Shown one piece after another: positions 12,462 to 24,012 of a stretch of 64,000 bases of DNA. Location of the stretch: positions 496,001 to 560,000 of the forward strand of contig JANFNE010000013.1 in assembly GCA_024867545.1 (NCBI GenBank), given 5' to 3'. The stretch's first letter is position 1; the number at the start of each line of letters is the position of its first letter. The notes beneath the pieces are model-generated. The model made no database searches. It saw only the letters and a program-made list of their open reading frames with translations, and was not told the DNA's origin. This DNA comes from Phytopythium helicoides. Lineage: Eukaryota; Oomycota; Peronosporomycetes; Pythiales; Pythiaceae. The position numbers were made by a program, and so were the translations under genes.

Positions 12462-14654
12462 CTAGTCGACCTTGATCGAAGCGTAGATCTTGCGCGTGAA
12501 CCAGAGCGAGGCGCCGACGCCCACGGCGCCAGTGAGCAGCGACAGAGCGCCAGAGATGGCAGCCATGTAGCCAAAGTAGAGCATCGCGCCAATGACGTTG
12601 GCAATGTCCAGCGTCGTCCAGAAGTAGTACGTCGAGTAGAGGAACACGTACATGCCGCACGCGCCGGACACAATGAAGGACCGCCACCACCTGCAAAATA
12701 CACGTACACATTCGTATGAGTCGATGAAAGCTATTGAGGTGATCCAATGAGCGCGCTGCACGCACCAGTTGTAGTCCTCGGCGCAAAGCTGGAAGTACGT
12801 GAGCACGATCGTGATCTCCGCGCACGTGTTGATGAGGATGATGAACGCCAGCAGCAGGAACCCGAACACGTAGTAGTACTTGTCGGTCCACAGTGACGAC
12901 AGCACAAAGAACAGCTCCACGAAAATGGCGCCGAACGGCAGCACGCCTCCGACAGCCGCAGCCGTCGTGTTCGTCATGTACCACGGCTGCGGCGGCACCG
13001 GGCGGGGGATGTTGCTCGTCGCGACCGGGAACGCGATCGGCGGTTGTCTACAGTGAGAATGCGCAGTTCACATGGTGAGAAACCATTGCTACTCAGTAAA
13101 GGCAGACGAAAACAAACAAACCTAAAGCCGAAGAAGGCACCCGCGAACACGAGCGGCACCGAGATGAACGTCCACAGGAAGAACACGAGCAGAATCGAGC
13201 CGAAAGGAACAGCCGCGTCTGACCCAGCACCCCAGACGAACAGGTTGAGGAAGAAGAAGAGCGTGAACAGAATGCCCGGGAACAGCATGCCCGTGAGCAC
13301 CGTGCACAGCTGCCACCGCTTGCCCTTGAACATCTTGTAAGTGCGCGCCGACACATAGCCCGCCAACATTCCAAGAAGCACGAAGCAAACTAGGAGCGCG
13401 ATGATCAGCTTGCCACGGTTGGACGGGCGGAGCACACCAACAGCTGCGAAGAAGAGCGTCACAAGCGCCATGCCCAGTAGCTGAGAGCCCGTGCCAAGCA
13501 TGACGCAGAAGAGCATCGGGTTCTTGGACGGCGGGCGGAACACATCGGCGTGCACAAGCTTCCAGCCCGACTCTTCGCGCTCTTCGGCGCGCTCCTCCTC
13601 GGTCGGAACGCGGTTGTATCGGCTGATGTCGCGGTGCAGGCTGCGCATGAGGATCATGCCAACCATGCCGCTGAGGAAGAGCACAATGACGAGCGCGTTG
13701 ATGATGGAGAACCAGTGCACTTCGTCGCTTCCCGAGCCGGCCTCAAAGTAGATATCCCAACGCGTGCGCCACTCGCGCTCGTTGTCGAGGATCCACTCAA
13801 CGCTGTAGGTCCAGTAGACCTTGAGGTGTCCGTCCTTGGCCTTGCTGAGGTACATGGGCGTGCGCATGGTGGCCGAGTACTCGCACTCCTTCATCTGGTT
13901 CTTCTCCTTGTCGTAGTTGTCCTCCGTGTACTGGAAGCTGTAGGGCACGACGTTGAAGTCGACAATGCGTCCCTCGTCCTCCGAGTCCGTGTTGGCGTTG
14001 TTGTAGCCGATGCGGATCTTGACGTGGTTGTGCAGCGACGGCACCATCTCCACGTCAGGGTTGATGCTGCCGAGCGGGAAGCCCACGACGAGCGACCCGC
14101 GCGCCGACTCGCTCGTCACGGGCAGGTTGTCCAGGATCCAGTTGACGCGGTACGCGTCCTTGATCTTCTCCTCCAGGGCCTGCACCTCGTCCTCGCTGTA
14201 CGACATCTGGCACAGCACCGCGCACTGCTGGTCCTCCAGGAACTTGATCTGCTCGGCGTGCGCACGCATCACGTTAGCCCGCTCCGCAGCGCCGTCCTCC
14301 CCCTGCTCCTCGCGCAACGTACGTCGTAGGGCGAGTTCTGGATGCGGTTGGCCGTCAGGTACTCGCCCAGGTTCTCCGACTTGTACTCGATCTTCTCGGG
14401 CTGTCACAGTTCCCCCCAGCGCTCGTCAGCGACCGCCAAACCATCGCCAAGGACGCCGCACGCACCTGGCAGAGCGGCAGCTTGTAGTAGTCGATGGGCA
14501 GCAGCGTCTCGGACGACGTCATCGAGTTGACGAACAGCGGCATGCGCTCGCCCTTCTTGTACGTCGTCATCTGCACGCCAGGCAGCGAGAAGGCGCGCGC
14601 AGCCGGCGCCAGCAGCGCCAGCGCCAGCGCCGACACCAGCGCCGCGCTCCTCAT
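12462..14654 (-). CDS. Transmembrane 9 superfamily protein (nonaspanin/EMP70)
   Basis: Golgi/endosomal nine-pass protein involved in sorting of membrane proteins. Exons: 14654-14466, 14400-13122, 13047-12766 and 12690-12462; introns are 65-75 nt with GT..AG ends. The start gives a clear signal peptide (ALVSALALALLAPAARAFSLPG). Then come the lumenal motifs ERMPLFVNSMTSS, YYKLPLCQ, YKSENLGEYL and NSPY, followed by the hydrophobic C-terminal half with GAFFGFRQPPIAFPV, CAEDYNWWWRSF and SGA. The last residues KIYASIKVD carry the KxD/E retention signal typical of TM9SF proteins. A frame change is needed between ..RIQNSPYD and TLREEQGEDG at about 14320-14336, within ACGACGTACGTT, where one base is missing or two are extra. 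The product is otherwise complete. Confidence 0.92.
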
Positions 14655-15087
14655 GCTCCAAGCGCCGCCTTTCTCTCTCGGGTTGTGTGCCGCGTGGGGC
14701 CGGCCGCCTGGAAGCGAAAATTACCCCCCGGTTTCGGATATTGCGGGAACTGGGTGTCGGAGGGAGAATTACTGGCGGAAAGTATAGTGTCCAACGTCCG
14801 ATTGCGACTGATGAATGGCCGGAGCACGCACCCATCGCGACTTGACCTCGGCGTTACCACGCGGCATTACGAGCACTTTTTGCAGGCAGCAGAATCATGG
14901 AGGCGTGCCACCGAGACCGTGGCGTTGCATTCATTAGTGTAGGCGAAGGCACTTCCGCCATTTCAGCCAAGGACTTGGAAACCGCAAAGACCCCGGAGCA
15001 GATTTGTAGCTGAGGAACAATCCAACGAACCGATTGTTGTGCGTTCACGGAAAGTAGGCGTCGGTGGACGCTCAACGACAAGACATC
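14655..15087. other. Upstream region of TM9SF
   Basis: This stretch of about 430 bp precedes the TM9SF start codon. It contains a run CCCCCCGG and moderate AT content, with no coding signal beyond short chance frames. It should include the TM9SF promoter; I recognise no specific element. Confidence 0.4.
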
Positions 15088-15726
15088 GCGCTTGGATGCG
15101 GTGGGGGCACGCGACCAGCAGCTAACAAATGCGAAAGGATGTTCGTTCCAATTATTATCATTCCCCGTTTACATCCCAGTTGGTTCGATGATGAGATGTA
15201 CCTGTGTGCTTGCCATCTCGTGTCCTATGTCCACTGGGAAGTTTTATCCTCGGTTGTTGGCGTTATGGCTCAGCAGTCTGACTCATGAGATCAGCGGCGA
15301 TGCATGGAGTTGGGAGGGACATTCTCGTCTTTTCAGTATTCCACTTTCATTGATGGGAGTCTCAATGCGGTGGATGTCAGTGCCCTGCCAAACATGGACG
15401 AGCGTTCTGTAACAAGTCCAAGCATGAAAGTCAGCACTCGGGACGTGAGCTCTGCTGAAGGCCTGGTGGCTTTTCTTGGGTTGGCCGATGTACCATTGAC
15501 ACATCACAAGCTGTCTTTTCCAGCTCCGTATTTGGTTCCTCCGGACTTCGATATTGCGCATGTGCTGCGGTGTTGCCCACGGCTATAATCGCTAGCAATC
15601 GAAGGAGTCAAAATCTGCACGAATGCCGCTCTTCGCACGTGTGAAGAGCTGAGAATCGAAGAGCTTAATTACAGCTTTACTGACTGTCTCTTGATCGCTA
15701 ACGAGCCGGCGGGTAAACTCCAGCGT
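15088..15726 (+). pseudogene. Remnant of the LRR-like paralogous family
   Basis: One frame reads LNAVDVSALPN.., FDIAHVLRCCPRL, then an in-frame TAA at about 15586, and continues in the same frame as LAIEGVKICTNAALRT and CEELRIEELNYSFTDCL. The alternation of LxxLxI-type strands resembles the C-terminal leucine-rich part of the two longer family members at 16383-18698 and 28734-31216. The internal stop and lack of any start region make this a broken fragment. Family membership is inferred by pattern only. Confidence 0.45.
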
Positions 15727-16382
15727 TAGCGCGGGATCTCAAATCGCAGTGTTAGCAATATCGTTTCTCTGGAATCCATTCGGTGGAATAGGTTCTCACT
15801 CTGCTGTGTATTGTGATGTCGACCGACAGCCCAGTATACACCCAACTTGGTTTCCCATTTGCCACGTATGAGACGATCACTGATCGTTTACTGGGTTAGA
15901 AAGAAGTTGAAGTCGCCCGAGAGCCATTCCCTTTATCATGCCGCCTCGCGTTTCTGAGTGTTCTCGCAGTCAGCCACGGAAACCATGGAAACAGCACAAA
16001 GCGATATGAAGCTGAGCGACAATTTCCACGGTTGTGTGAGCAGACGATCAAGCTCATCTTTGAATTTGCGGCAGAACGTGCTTGTTGTTGAATCGAAATG
16101 GTCCCGTATTTTGGCTTGATTGGGGTGATAAATGACACGACGAAATTCGTTGAGCTGGCACTACGTGTGTTGAATTCATGAAAATGTTACTTTTTTTACT
16201 TTTCTGTGCATTGATCTTCGGGCGAATATCTTGATTTTGAAAGCCACTGCACCGGTGACCAGTGCTTCGTTGCAATAACACTGCGAAGGACCTTCTTGCA
16301 CGTCACAAACTACGCATAATCACTAATAATCTGCTTGCCGGCATTTTCTGATTGAATGTGAAGCTTTGCCGAACCCCCGCAT
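15727..16382. other. Intergenic region without recognisable gene
   Basis: This stretch is AT-richer than its surroundings, with stops in all frames. It may hold more decayed sequence from the LRR-like family. I see no RNA gene or regulatory site I can name. Confidence 0.4.
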
Positions 16383-18698
16383 CTAGCGTAGCTCCACATT
16401 CCGGTTTACCCAGCTCCCTGCAAACGCAATAACGCGCGCCATCGAGTCACAATCAACAGAAGCCGTCGGATATCGCTGATCCCACATTCGAAAAATGCTC
16501 AGCAATGCTAGTCGATGTTGGAGCGGTAGCGGTTTGATTGCAACCTCTCCTGAGAATTGTTGTTGAAGACGTTCTTTGATAGCACTTTTGTCCGCGATAT
16601 TCCCACTGATGACTACATGTCTGAGTGTCCGGTTCGCCTTCAGCATGTGAAACATTGCGTCCAGCCACTCGGGCGCTTCGTGTGCAAATTCGCAATTGCA
16701 TTCGCAAACCAAGCGCCTCAGAGAGCGATAAAGTCGTGTGATTGGATTCGAGAGCTCGGCTGCAAGAGGCCGAAGGCTGCATTGAACAGTCGAGCACTCG
16801 AGATCGCGAAGACACAGACTACTTCCTCGGTAGCACTCCAAGAACGCAGTGCTATCGAAGTCGACTTCGTACAGTCCGAGCTTGGCCAACTTTGGACAAG
16901 AATGCATGATCTCGGAGAAAAACTCACAAGCCTCGGGTGGCCAGTGCATGTTGATCTCCAAGGACGTGAGAGGTGCTCCAATTGTCTCGATTAAACGTCC
17001 AATCCCAGCATAGAAGTAGCCCCAGTGACCGTCTGGTGTCAGCAACAGATTTGCGCTAGCAAGTGCTTCTTGCCATCGAGCATCGAGCGACAATGAAAGC
17101 GATGTCACATTTGACCTGGGCCACGCTGTAGATGCTTCTGGAAGCAAATGAGCTCGATCCATTCGACACAGTCCATACCCAGGAATGAGCACATCCACTT
17201 CAGCGCTAATTCCATCATTGGCAATTACCCGAGCGCCAGAAATTAGTGAGCGCAGCACCCACGATTTACCAGTATCGATATCTTCGCGCTCCTGCATTGC
17301 CTGCAGTGAAAATATAGCTCCCTTCTTTAGCATAAACCGAGGATTCGGGACAACGACAATTTGCTTGGCGACTTTGTGCCGATGACGTGTAGTTGTGGGA
17401 TCGCTTGAGCCAACGATATCCAAAACCGAGTCTGCATCCCTCAGAGTAACGCAAACTTCATCAAGCGACACCTCACTTATCGACGATTGCCCATGCTTCG
17501 AGAACAACGCAAGCATGCAATCAAACAAGTCTTCTTGTGAGAAGCTCCACGTTGATTGATAGTCTTCAATAGATATTCAACGCGTTTGACACACTGTGTG
17601 ACGGCAAGCGCCGACCATAATCGACCAAGTAGCAACACCATGTTACCTTCGCACATGACGTGCAGTGTTTCAAGCATCGGACGACCGCTGGTAGTCGGCA
17701 ACAGTTCGGCTAGAATTCGACCAAGCGACATTGTCAATTGGGTTACGTCGCTATCGTGAGCAAGCCCAGCCAAGCCAAGTCGCATCGTGTTGGGCGTCTG
17801 AAGATTCACCGATTTATCTGCTTCACAGATTCCGTTTGCCGGTAGAGTCACAGCGCATATAAGCGGGTGCATATCATACTCTACGCCCGCTTGCCGAGCA
17901 ACATGGAAGATGCCGTGGCATTGAAAATGCTCTTGACTTTCGTCTGCTGCTTGCCTTGAATCCACCCCTAAAGCGGTCGGTGTACCTTGGCTTTCGTCTA
18001 AAAACTCCAGCCCAAATGCAGCTCCATGACCGACCTGGTGTGCGATAGACATCCAGACAGCTTTGGACGGTAGTTCTGTCGAGCTTGGAGATTGTCGATT
18101 GCGACCAGAAGGCACATAAATGTGAATGGCAACCAGGAAAGAGTTCTCCTGCTCGAGTCTCCCAAGTCGGCAATCTGTTGAATGGCATCCCTGAACGAGA
18201 CCGACCACTTTGCTTCCCAAGAATGCACAGAGAAAAACAATGACATCATGTCGGACACGATCCCCAAGTCCCTTCGTTCAGTGTCAAGAACGAGTCTAAT
18301 CGTGCATCGAGGTCTGTAGCAGCAATAGCGCGACACTCGTGCGACTGAAGCCCCAAGTGTGATTCCAGAATGGATATGAACATAGAGGCATCGACCTTGC
18401 TGAGCAACAGGAGCAATAGCGATGAGTGACGCAGCCCGGCGACATGCGATGCGAAGGTTCTCCCGTCCTGTGTAGAGATATCCGAGTCCGTAAGAGTCGC
18501 CCGCAGCACAAGTGTCAGATCGTTCACTGTCAGACCGCGCAGGAATCCGTGCCACGGATGGAGAAGTCGCCACGTTTCCTCCATGATGACGGTTGATCGG
18601 TTCTTGGAAAATGGAGTGAAGCAACGCATGAAAACCCGTCCCTTCCCATGTTTGATATCTACAACGACTAAAAGATCTCTCGATGCTTTCAACTCCAC
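16383..18698 (-). CDS. LRR-like paralogous family protein, copy 1 (frame-broken)
   Basis: I do not recognise a named family. Coding sense moves between frames: 18698 to about 18246 (MELKASRDLLVV.., WHGFLRGLTVNDLTLVLRA), about 18240-17990 (FRDAIQQIADLGDSS), about 18110-17560 (MDMHPLICAV-type region, RPMLETLHVMCEGN), and 17528-16383. The last part has DVLIPGYGLCRMDR, LRR-like strands (LTSLEINMHW, PKLAKLGLYEVDF, LCLRDLECS, LRHVVISGN) and a C-terminal ARVIAFAGSWVNRNVEL. The copy at 28734-31216 has the same order of segments, including DALIPGYGPCKVW and ARIFAFAASWVSRDVE. Some frame changes may be introns and others damage. Function unknown; intracellular, since no signal peptide is visible. Confidence 0.6.
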
Positions 18699-18984
18699 AA
18701 TGACAGCTACATCGCAGTTCGCAGACGATGTTCTTGGCTGTGGCTTGTCATGGGATGCACGTATTTATCTCGTGCACGCATATGCAATAGCCTCGAGGTT
18801 CATCGGGTCGAGTTTCGCACTACGGCGGCTAGGACGACGATGAGCTGCTCATGGGCTGACTGTGAAGACGACACCAGGATTTTACAAACAAGGGAATGTG
18901 ACCTAGCTGTCCTCTAGTCTGACTTAATGGCAACGCCAACGATCTGATTATTGTGTTTGGAGCAGACTACCTATCTCGACGAAT

Positions 18985-20869
18985 TTAGGGTAACTCACTT
19001 CGAGGAAGTGCATAGTGGCACCCGCGACGATCGGATCTTCCGCGATGAACGCTAGTGTCTCCCTCAACTGTGAAGAAGGGCCGAAGCCAGCTTGTTCGCA
19101 ACACTTGAGCTGTATTCCCATCCACTCGAATCGGCTCGCCCTTCGGGAACACGAACTCATGGTCAAGCCTGTACTCGTTCTCAACAGGCGAATCGCCGTT
19201 GTAGATGGCCACATGACCGTAGTCTTCAAACGACTGCTCCAGCGACTCAATGGCGAAAAGCCGAAAAATGCAGGCGTAAAACTTGGTGTCAAAAGGATCC
19301 GATGACATCCCGTCTTTACTTGAGCCGATAGCGAAATCAGCGGCGATGGCACGCGTGTCTACCTGAGTTCTCAGTCTCTGGAGCAGCAAGCAAATGTCTA
19401 TGTAGTACGGTGCGGTCAGAAGCTGCCCAGCAGTAGCACCAGGCAAGCTCCCGAAAGTAGCAGCAAGCGCATGCTCAGACTCCGTTACCAAGCTGCCACT
19501 GGAAACTGGTGAGCGAAGCCTTCGCGAAGAGCAGACAAGTGACACTCGTAGCTCACCGCCAGGTTTGAGGAGGGTAACTGCTTGAGAGAGGTGCGTCTCC
19601 ATCTCGGAGAAGCCAAGCGATCGCACCGAGCAATCAAGTAGCACGAGATCAGCAGCTCCTTGCAACGAAGCGAGGTCTGAGTCTGGGTCGGAAAATGTAA
19701 GAAGAGCCGGGCCATCTGCAATGGGGTAATGCAAAGTCTCGCTGCAGGTACTGGCTGGCGCACCGAGACCCAAGTTCTCGAGACGCACTGCGGACGTCGA
19801 TGCACGCCACCGAGCCGGATTCTCCCACGTAGTCGGCAGCAACAAACGCGTCGACAGTGCTGTTGGACCCGTAAAGAGCACAATGCGAAGGCCTCGCAAG
19901 TGCTCGCGACCGAGACCTCTGAGCTGCGAGCAGCCACACGGGCGTGCACCTGTTCGCACCACCTCGGGGATTTTGTCCAAGATGTCTTTGGGGAACCCGG
20001 GGTCGTTGAATGCCAGTCTGCAGAGCGTCGAAGAGCTCGCCTGAGCTGTCATCGAGCTGTTCCGCCCGTCAGTGTTTGTCGACGTGACTTCAAGCGTCTG
20101 CAGCAGCTCGGCATCTCCCGAGCGCCCATCAGCGTCCTTGTTGACCGCAAGTGATGCCGCACTTCCAACTGGATCGCCCATGCCGCCCAGCCCCTCCATC
20201 ACGCTGGCCGTGGACAGGAAGAGCGGGTCGACTGCGTTCCAGTTGACCGCGTCGCCCACCGTCGCTTTCACGGTCGCGAGCGAGCCTGCCGGCCGCGTCG
20301 ACGTCGGAGCGGGCGCCTCCGTTCGCGGACTTGCGCAGGCGGATGCCGTGTCGGTGCTTGAATCGCGCGAGCCACCCAACCGACAGCACGAGCTGCTCCT
20401 CTCGGATGCCGTGCACCTGCTTGAGTCTCTGCGCCTCCTCCAATATCAGCGCCTCGGTGAGCACGGGCTTGCGGTCGCCGGCCTGCGGCTGCGCGGCGTC
20501 CTTGGGCTGCTGCGCGTCCAGGAAGGCGGCGACGAAGGCGACCAGGTCGGTCTCGAAGGCCGGGAACAGCGGCCGGCGCTGCCGCTTCATGTTGGGGTTC
20601 TGCAGTGCGCCGCGCTGCAGCAGCTGCCAGTCCATGGCCACGATCTTGGACAGCGTCGAGCGCCCGCAGCGCCAGCCAAAGCGCGCCGCCACCTCGGCGC
20701 GCAGCTGGTCCTGCGACGGCGCCAGCTCGCCGCGCGCCTTGCTCTCGGCCGCGCGCTGCTCGCAGAAGCTCTTGACCACCGACTTCTCGTGCAGCGACAG
20801 CGCCGTGCGCGCGCGCTTGGCGGGAGGCGCGGCGCCATCGGCGGCCGGCGCGGCTTCCTGCTTGGCCAT
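18985..20869 (-). CDS. CENP-B/Tc5-type DNA-binding region joined to degenerate arsenite-methyltransferase-like domain
   Basis: The 5' part (20869 to about 20290) encodes a basic N-terminus and a two-part helix-turn-helix of the CENP-B/Tc5 transposase type: ARFGWRCGRSTLSKIV, then EALILEEAQRLK and LSVGWLARFKHRHGIRL. The 3' part (to 18985) matches the layout of ArsM/AS3MT: IPEVV..GARPCGC, DLVLLDCSVRSLG, LLKPGGELRVS, FRLFAIESLE, HVAIYNGDSP and VDGNTAQVLRTS. The SAM-binding glycine motif is replaced by IVLFTGPTALST, and the cysteine in the family's GECLGGA segment is absent (FGSLPGATAG), so catalysis looks lost. The two parts are in different frames; a tandem GCTCGCTC at about 20276-20285 accounts for the shift, and reading through one copy gives ..DAAGRLATVKATVGD... 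Whether this is one fused gene or two neighbours is unresolved. Confidence 0.6.
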
Positions 20870-21961
20870 GATGGCGTTCTTGTAGAGGGAGAAGCGGCGA
20901 GAGAGGGAGTATACTCAATCCTAGTGAGGCAGCGGCTGGAGTGGACGGTGGTGAAACCAACGTAATGCCATTCTTGACGAGACATTGCTGGGCTGCAAAA
21001 CGACGGAGGAAGGCAGCGGGTGAACTAATGGAAGGGGGCTCGACGCTAGTTGATGCCCACCAAGGTCGGAGTTGGGCTTTCTACATGAACAGGCAGCTTC
21101 TCATGTGCTTCCCGAATATAGTCAACTTTTCACTCGTGAATTTCCACACATCAAGAAAGAAGAAACTTGGCCGAGGTGGTGAGAGCTACAACTCGCGATC
21201 CCGATGGGATAGGCCTGGACATTATCTGAGTTAGCATTGCGGAGCTAATGGCTGACACCATTCAGGACCTTGTGGTAAAAGGTAGAGACACGGTGTTCTC
21301 AAAGATCAGAGTCAAACCAACCGGCTAACCGTTAGGCTTCAAGGAGATTGGCTATGTGGCTATGTTTGCGTATAGAATGCTACCAGTTTGCTTCCTCCCA
21401 TGACTCGCACTGTTATAATGACCTGCTCTTCATGTAGCAGGTGCACGTGCACGCATTCACGATCGCCGTCGTTCGCTCTCCCGAAAAGCTCATCGTGGAC
21501 TAGGAGGTGTGATAATCGTCGAGCAGTAAAGTTTACCCCGCGTTTCAGGCTCGCTGTTTACGCAGGAATCAAGTGAGCCGCTCATCTTCGATCCATGCTG
21601 ACAATTAGCGACTTTCCCAATCAAAAGCTAGGCTCATGTTGACGTTTATCCGCTTACTGCAGAGTACGAAAAAGATTACCGCGCACATTTGCACGACCGC
21701 AGCACGCTATAGATGCTCTGATGGCGATGTTTTTCTCTTCTCGTGAACATTTGGAAAGCATTGCTCTCGCTCCTGATGAAGATGGGCTGCGGTATCGCTC
21801 TGCATGAGCGGGTCGTGCCTGTGGTGATTCAGTGCGAACTGAATTTCAGGCAGTCTTGAACTAAGGGTTATGCCAAGTTCTCAATCACGAGATCACGCCC
21901 GGGGGCCGTCATCCACCTGTCGTCGAAACCTTTCGAATTAGCTCTGCTGCCAGCGGCTCAT
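20870..21961. other. Intergenic region without recognisable gene
   Basis: About 1.1 kb between the CENP-B/ArsM-like gene and the carboxylesterase fragment. A TATA-like GTATACTC lies at about 20907, close upstream of the minus-strand start. The rest has frequent stops and no motif I can support. Confidence 0.4.
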
Positions 21962-22376
21962 TCACTGTTTTACCGCCAAGCGAGAATATCACTATGCGCT
22001 GGACAGCTACGTCTTCAACGTGCTTGTCAACGGGCTAAATGAGTTCATTGGAGCCACTCACTACACAGAAGTTGCCTTCGTGTTCCATAACGTCAACGGC
22101 AACGGATACGACACTTCGTCTGCCGACCCATTCGCGAACAAGCCCGAGAACTACAAACGCCTCGCCACGCTCATGTCCCGCATGTGGGTAAGCTTCATCG
22201 TGGACCAGACACCGAACGAGTCGGGTGTGACACACCTCGAGTCGCCTGTGTACACTTCGGATGATTCGCAGTTGATCGTGTTCGATGCAAACGTGACGGA
22301 GCTGGCGTACGTCGAGCCAGACACGTATCGTGCGGAGGCAATCGCGTACATCCAAGAGCTCTACCGCTCGAGCTAA
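21962..22376 (+). pseudogene. C-terminal fragment of a type-B carboxylesterase
   Basis: The frame HCFTAKREYHYALDSYVFN, then GATHYTEVAFVFHNV, LATLMSRMWVSFI and YVEPDTYRAEAIAYI, fits the last quarter of carboxylesterase/lipase type B proteins (alpha/beta hydrolases). There, the segment before AFVFHN contains the catalytic histidine region. A stop codon lies just upstream in the same frame, and no catalytic serine motif or start region can be found nearby. The piece is therefore a truncated relic, or the last exon of a gene whose other exons are gone. The ending SS before the stop is clean. Confidence 0.55.
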
Positions 22377-22714
22377 AGTCTAGTTGAGGCTTGAGCCGTG
22401 CACCCTTCGAGTCTTTGCTAGTTCTTGTCGAAGAATGTGAAGCAATACGAACAAACCAAAGCTGTCCTTCGAGTCGCACTTCTGGTGGCTATAGGACAAC
22501 AGAAGTAGAGCGCCAGATTCACTAGAGCACAGCAAATATACCTTCTACTCCGAGCATCAGTTGTTATGAACGACATGCCTCTACATCCACTACGTCACTT
22601 TGAACGTGTCGTTCTTCGATGCAACTTGAAGCTGCTCAGAGTGTGTGTCTTATAGGTTACGTTTGGCGGTAACTGGGGTACGCTCTTGGATCGCCAGTCA
22701 CTCCTCCTTCCACC

Positions 22715-23705
22715 ATGGTGTCAATCCGCAATGCGACGGTGCGTGCGCGGCTCCTAGCGCTCCATGTAGAGGCCCAGCGCGGCCCAACGCTCGTTGAGGG
22801 TGTTGAGGGGCATTCTAGCTGATCTGCGCTGCATTTTGAGCCGTCTGTGGGCCATTTTGGCCCAGGAACGGGCGATTTACTGACGAGCTCGCGGTGGATT
22901 CGGATGGAATCGATGCTGCAGACCGCCGACCTGCTGCAGGTGCAGAACGCCAACCTGTGGTGCCTGCCCGAGAACTACCAGATGAAGTACTACTACTACC
23001 ACATCATGACGTGGCCGCAACTGCTCTACGTGGCCGAGGACGCCGGCAAGATCGTGGGCTATGTGCTCGCCAAGATGTTCGTGTCCAACACCAAGACGGT
23101 GGTGCGATCGCCAGCTCTAACAGCGATCCGTGCTCGTGGCAAACAGGGAGGAGGAGGCTTCGGTGCCGCACGGCCACATCACGTCGCTCGCGGTGCTGCG
23201 TACCCATCGCAAGTGCGGCATCGCCACCAAGCTCATGAAGGCTGCGCGTGCGTGCCCTGCGTGTCGCTATCGCCCTTGTCATCACGCTCGGGACTCTGAT
23301 GACTTACAGTTCGTGACTGACGTTGTGTTTCGTGTTGTGTTGGCGATGCGCGGAACGCAGAGCGTGCCATGGTCGAGAGCTTTGGGGCCGAGTACGTGTC
23401 GCTTCATGTCCGCGAAGGCAACGTGGCTGCCATCCACCTGTACCGCCACACGCTCAAGTACCAGTGAGTGCATCGCTCTCTAGCTTGACCAATGCGATGG
23501 CACAAGTCCGTGCTGATGCTTGTGCTGCTATCGCTGCAGGGTGTACGATATCGAGAAGGGCTACTACGCGGACGGCGAGGACGCGTACGACATGCGCATG
23601 CCGTTCACGGACAAGTGCCACCAGGCGTTCGCGTCGCAGGTCAACAAGTTCAAGAAGGTGCTGGCCGAGAAGGACGCCGCCAAGGCCGCTCAGGCGTCGG
23701 CGTGA
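22715..23705 (+). CDS. NAA10: N-alpha-acetyltransferase catalytic subunit NAA10, copy 1
   Basis: Catalytic subunit of the ribosome-associated NatA complex (with NAA15), which acetylates N-termini exposed after methionine removal. Five exons: 22715-22738, 22922-23076, 23147-23247, 23361-23463 and 23540-23705. They splice in phase to 182 residues. The GNAT fold is clear: [44 protein letters not shown], then [11 protein letters not shown] and the acetyl-CoA loop [13 protein letters not shown] (R/Q-x-x-G-x-A). It continues with [20 protein letters not shown] and [12 protein letters not shown]. The C-terminal tail is short and lysine-rich. This copy is intact. A second copy follows 300 bp downstream. 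Confidence 0.95.
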
Positions 23706-24012
23706 ACCGCGTCGTAGATCCCGTAGCCGCTTTTTATCCCCTCGAGTCCCGCATTCCGGGTCATTCTCAAGACAGAGTCGCGTCAAAGCGATTGTGAATG
23801 ACACGTGAACGTTCTCCACCGCATAAAGCGGCTTTGTTTTCGCCGTTGCCAATGCCAAGCTGCTCACTAACGAGTTCTTTCGCCATCACCTCGCTCCACT
23901 CCGCCATGAGCAGCTCCATGTGGCTCGTCTCTATCCTCCCGCTCATAGCCGTCCATCGATCGAATAGAGCGCTCAGAGGCCGACAAGCCAAGCCCAAGAC
24001 CAGCGAGCGACC

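Noticed and set aside
13550..14329. A 259-codon plus-strand frame
   Set aside because: Antisense shadow of TM9SF; Val/Leu/Arg-biased with no independent support.
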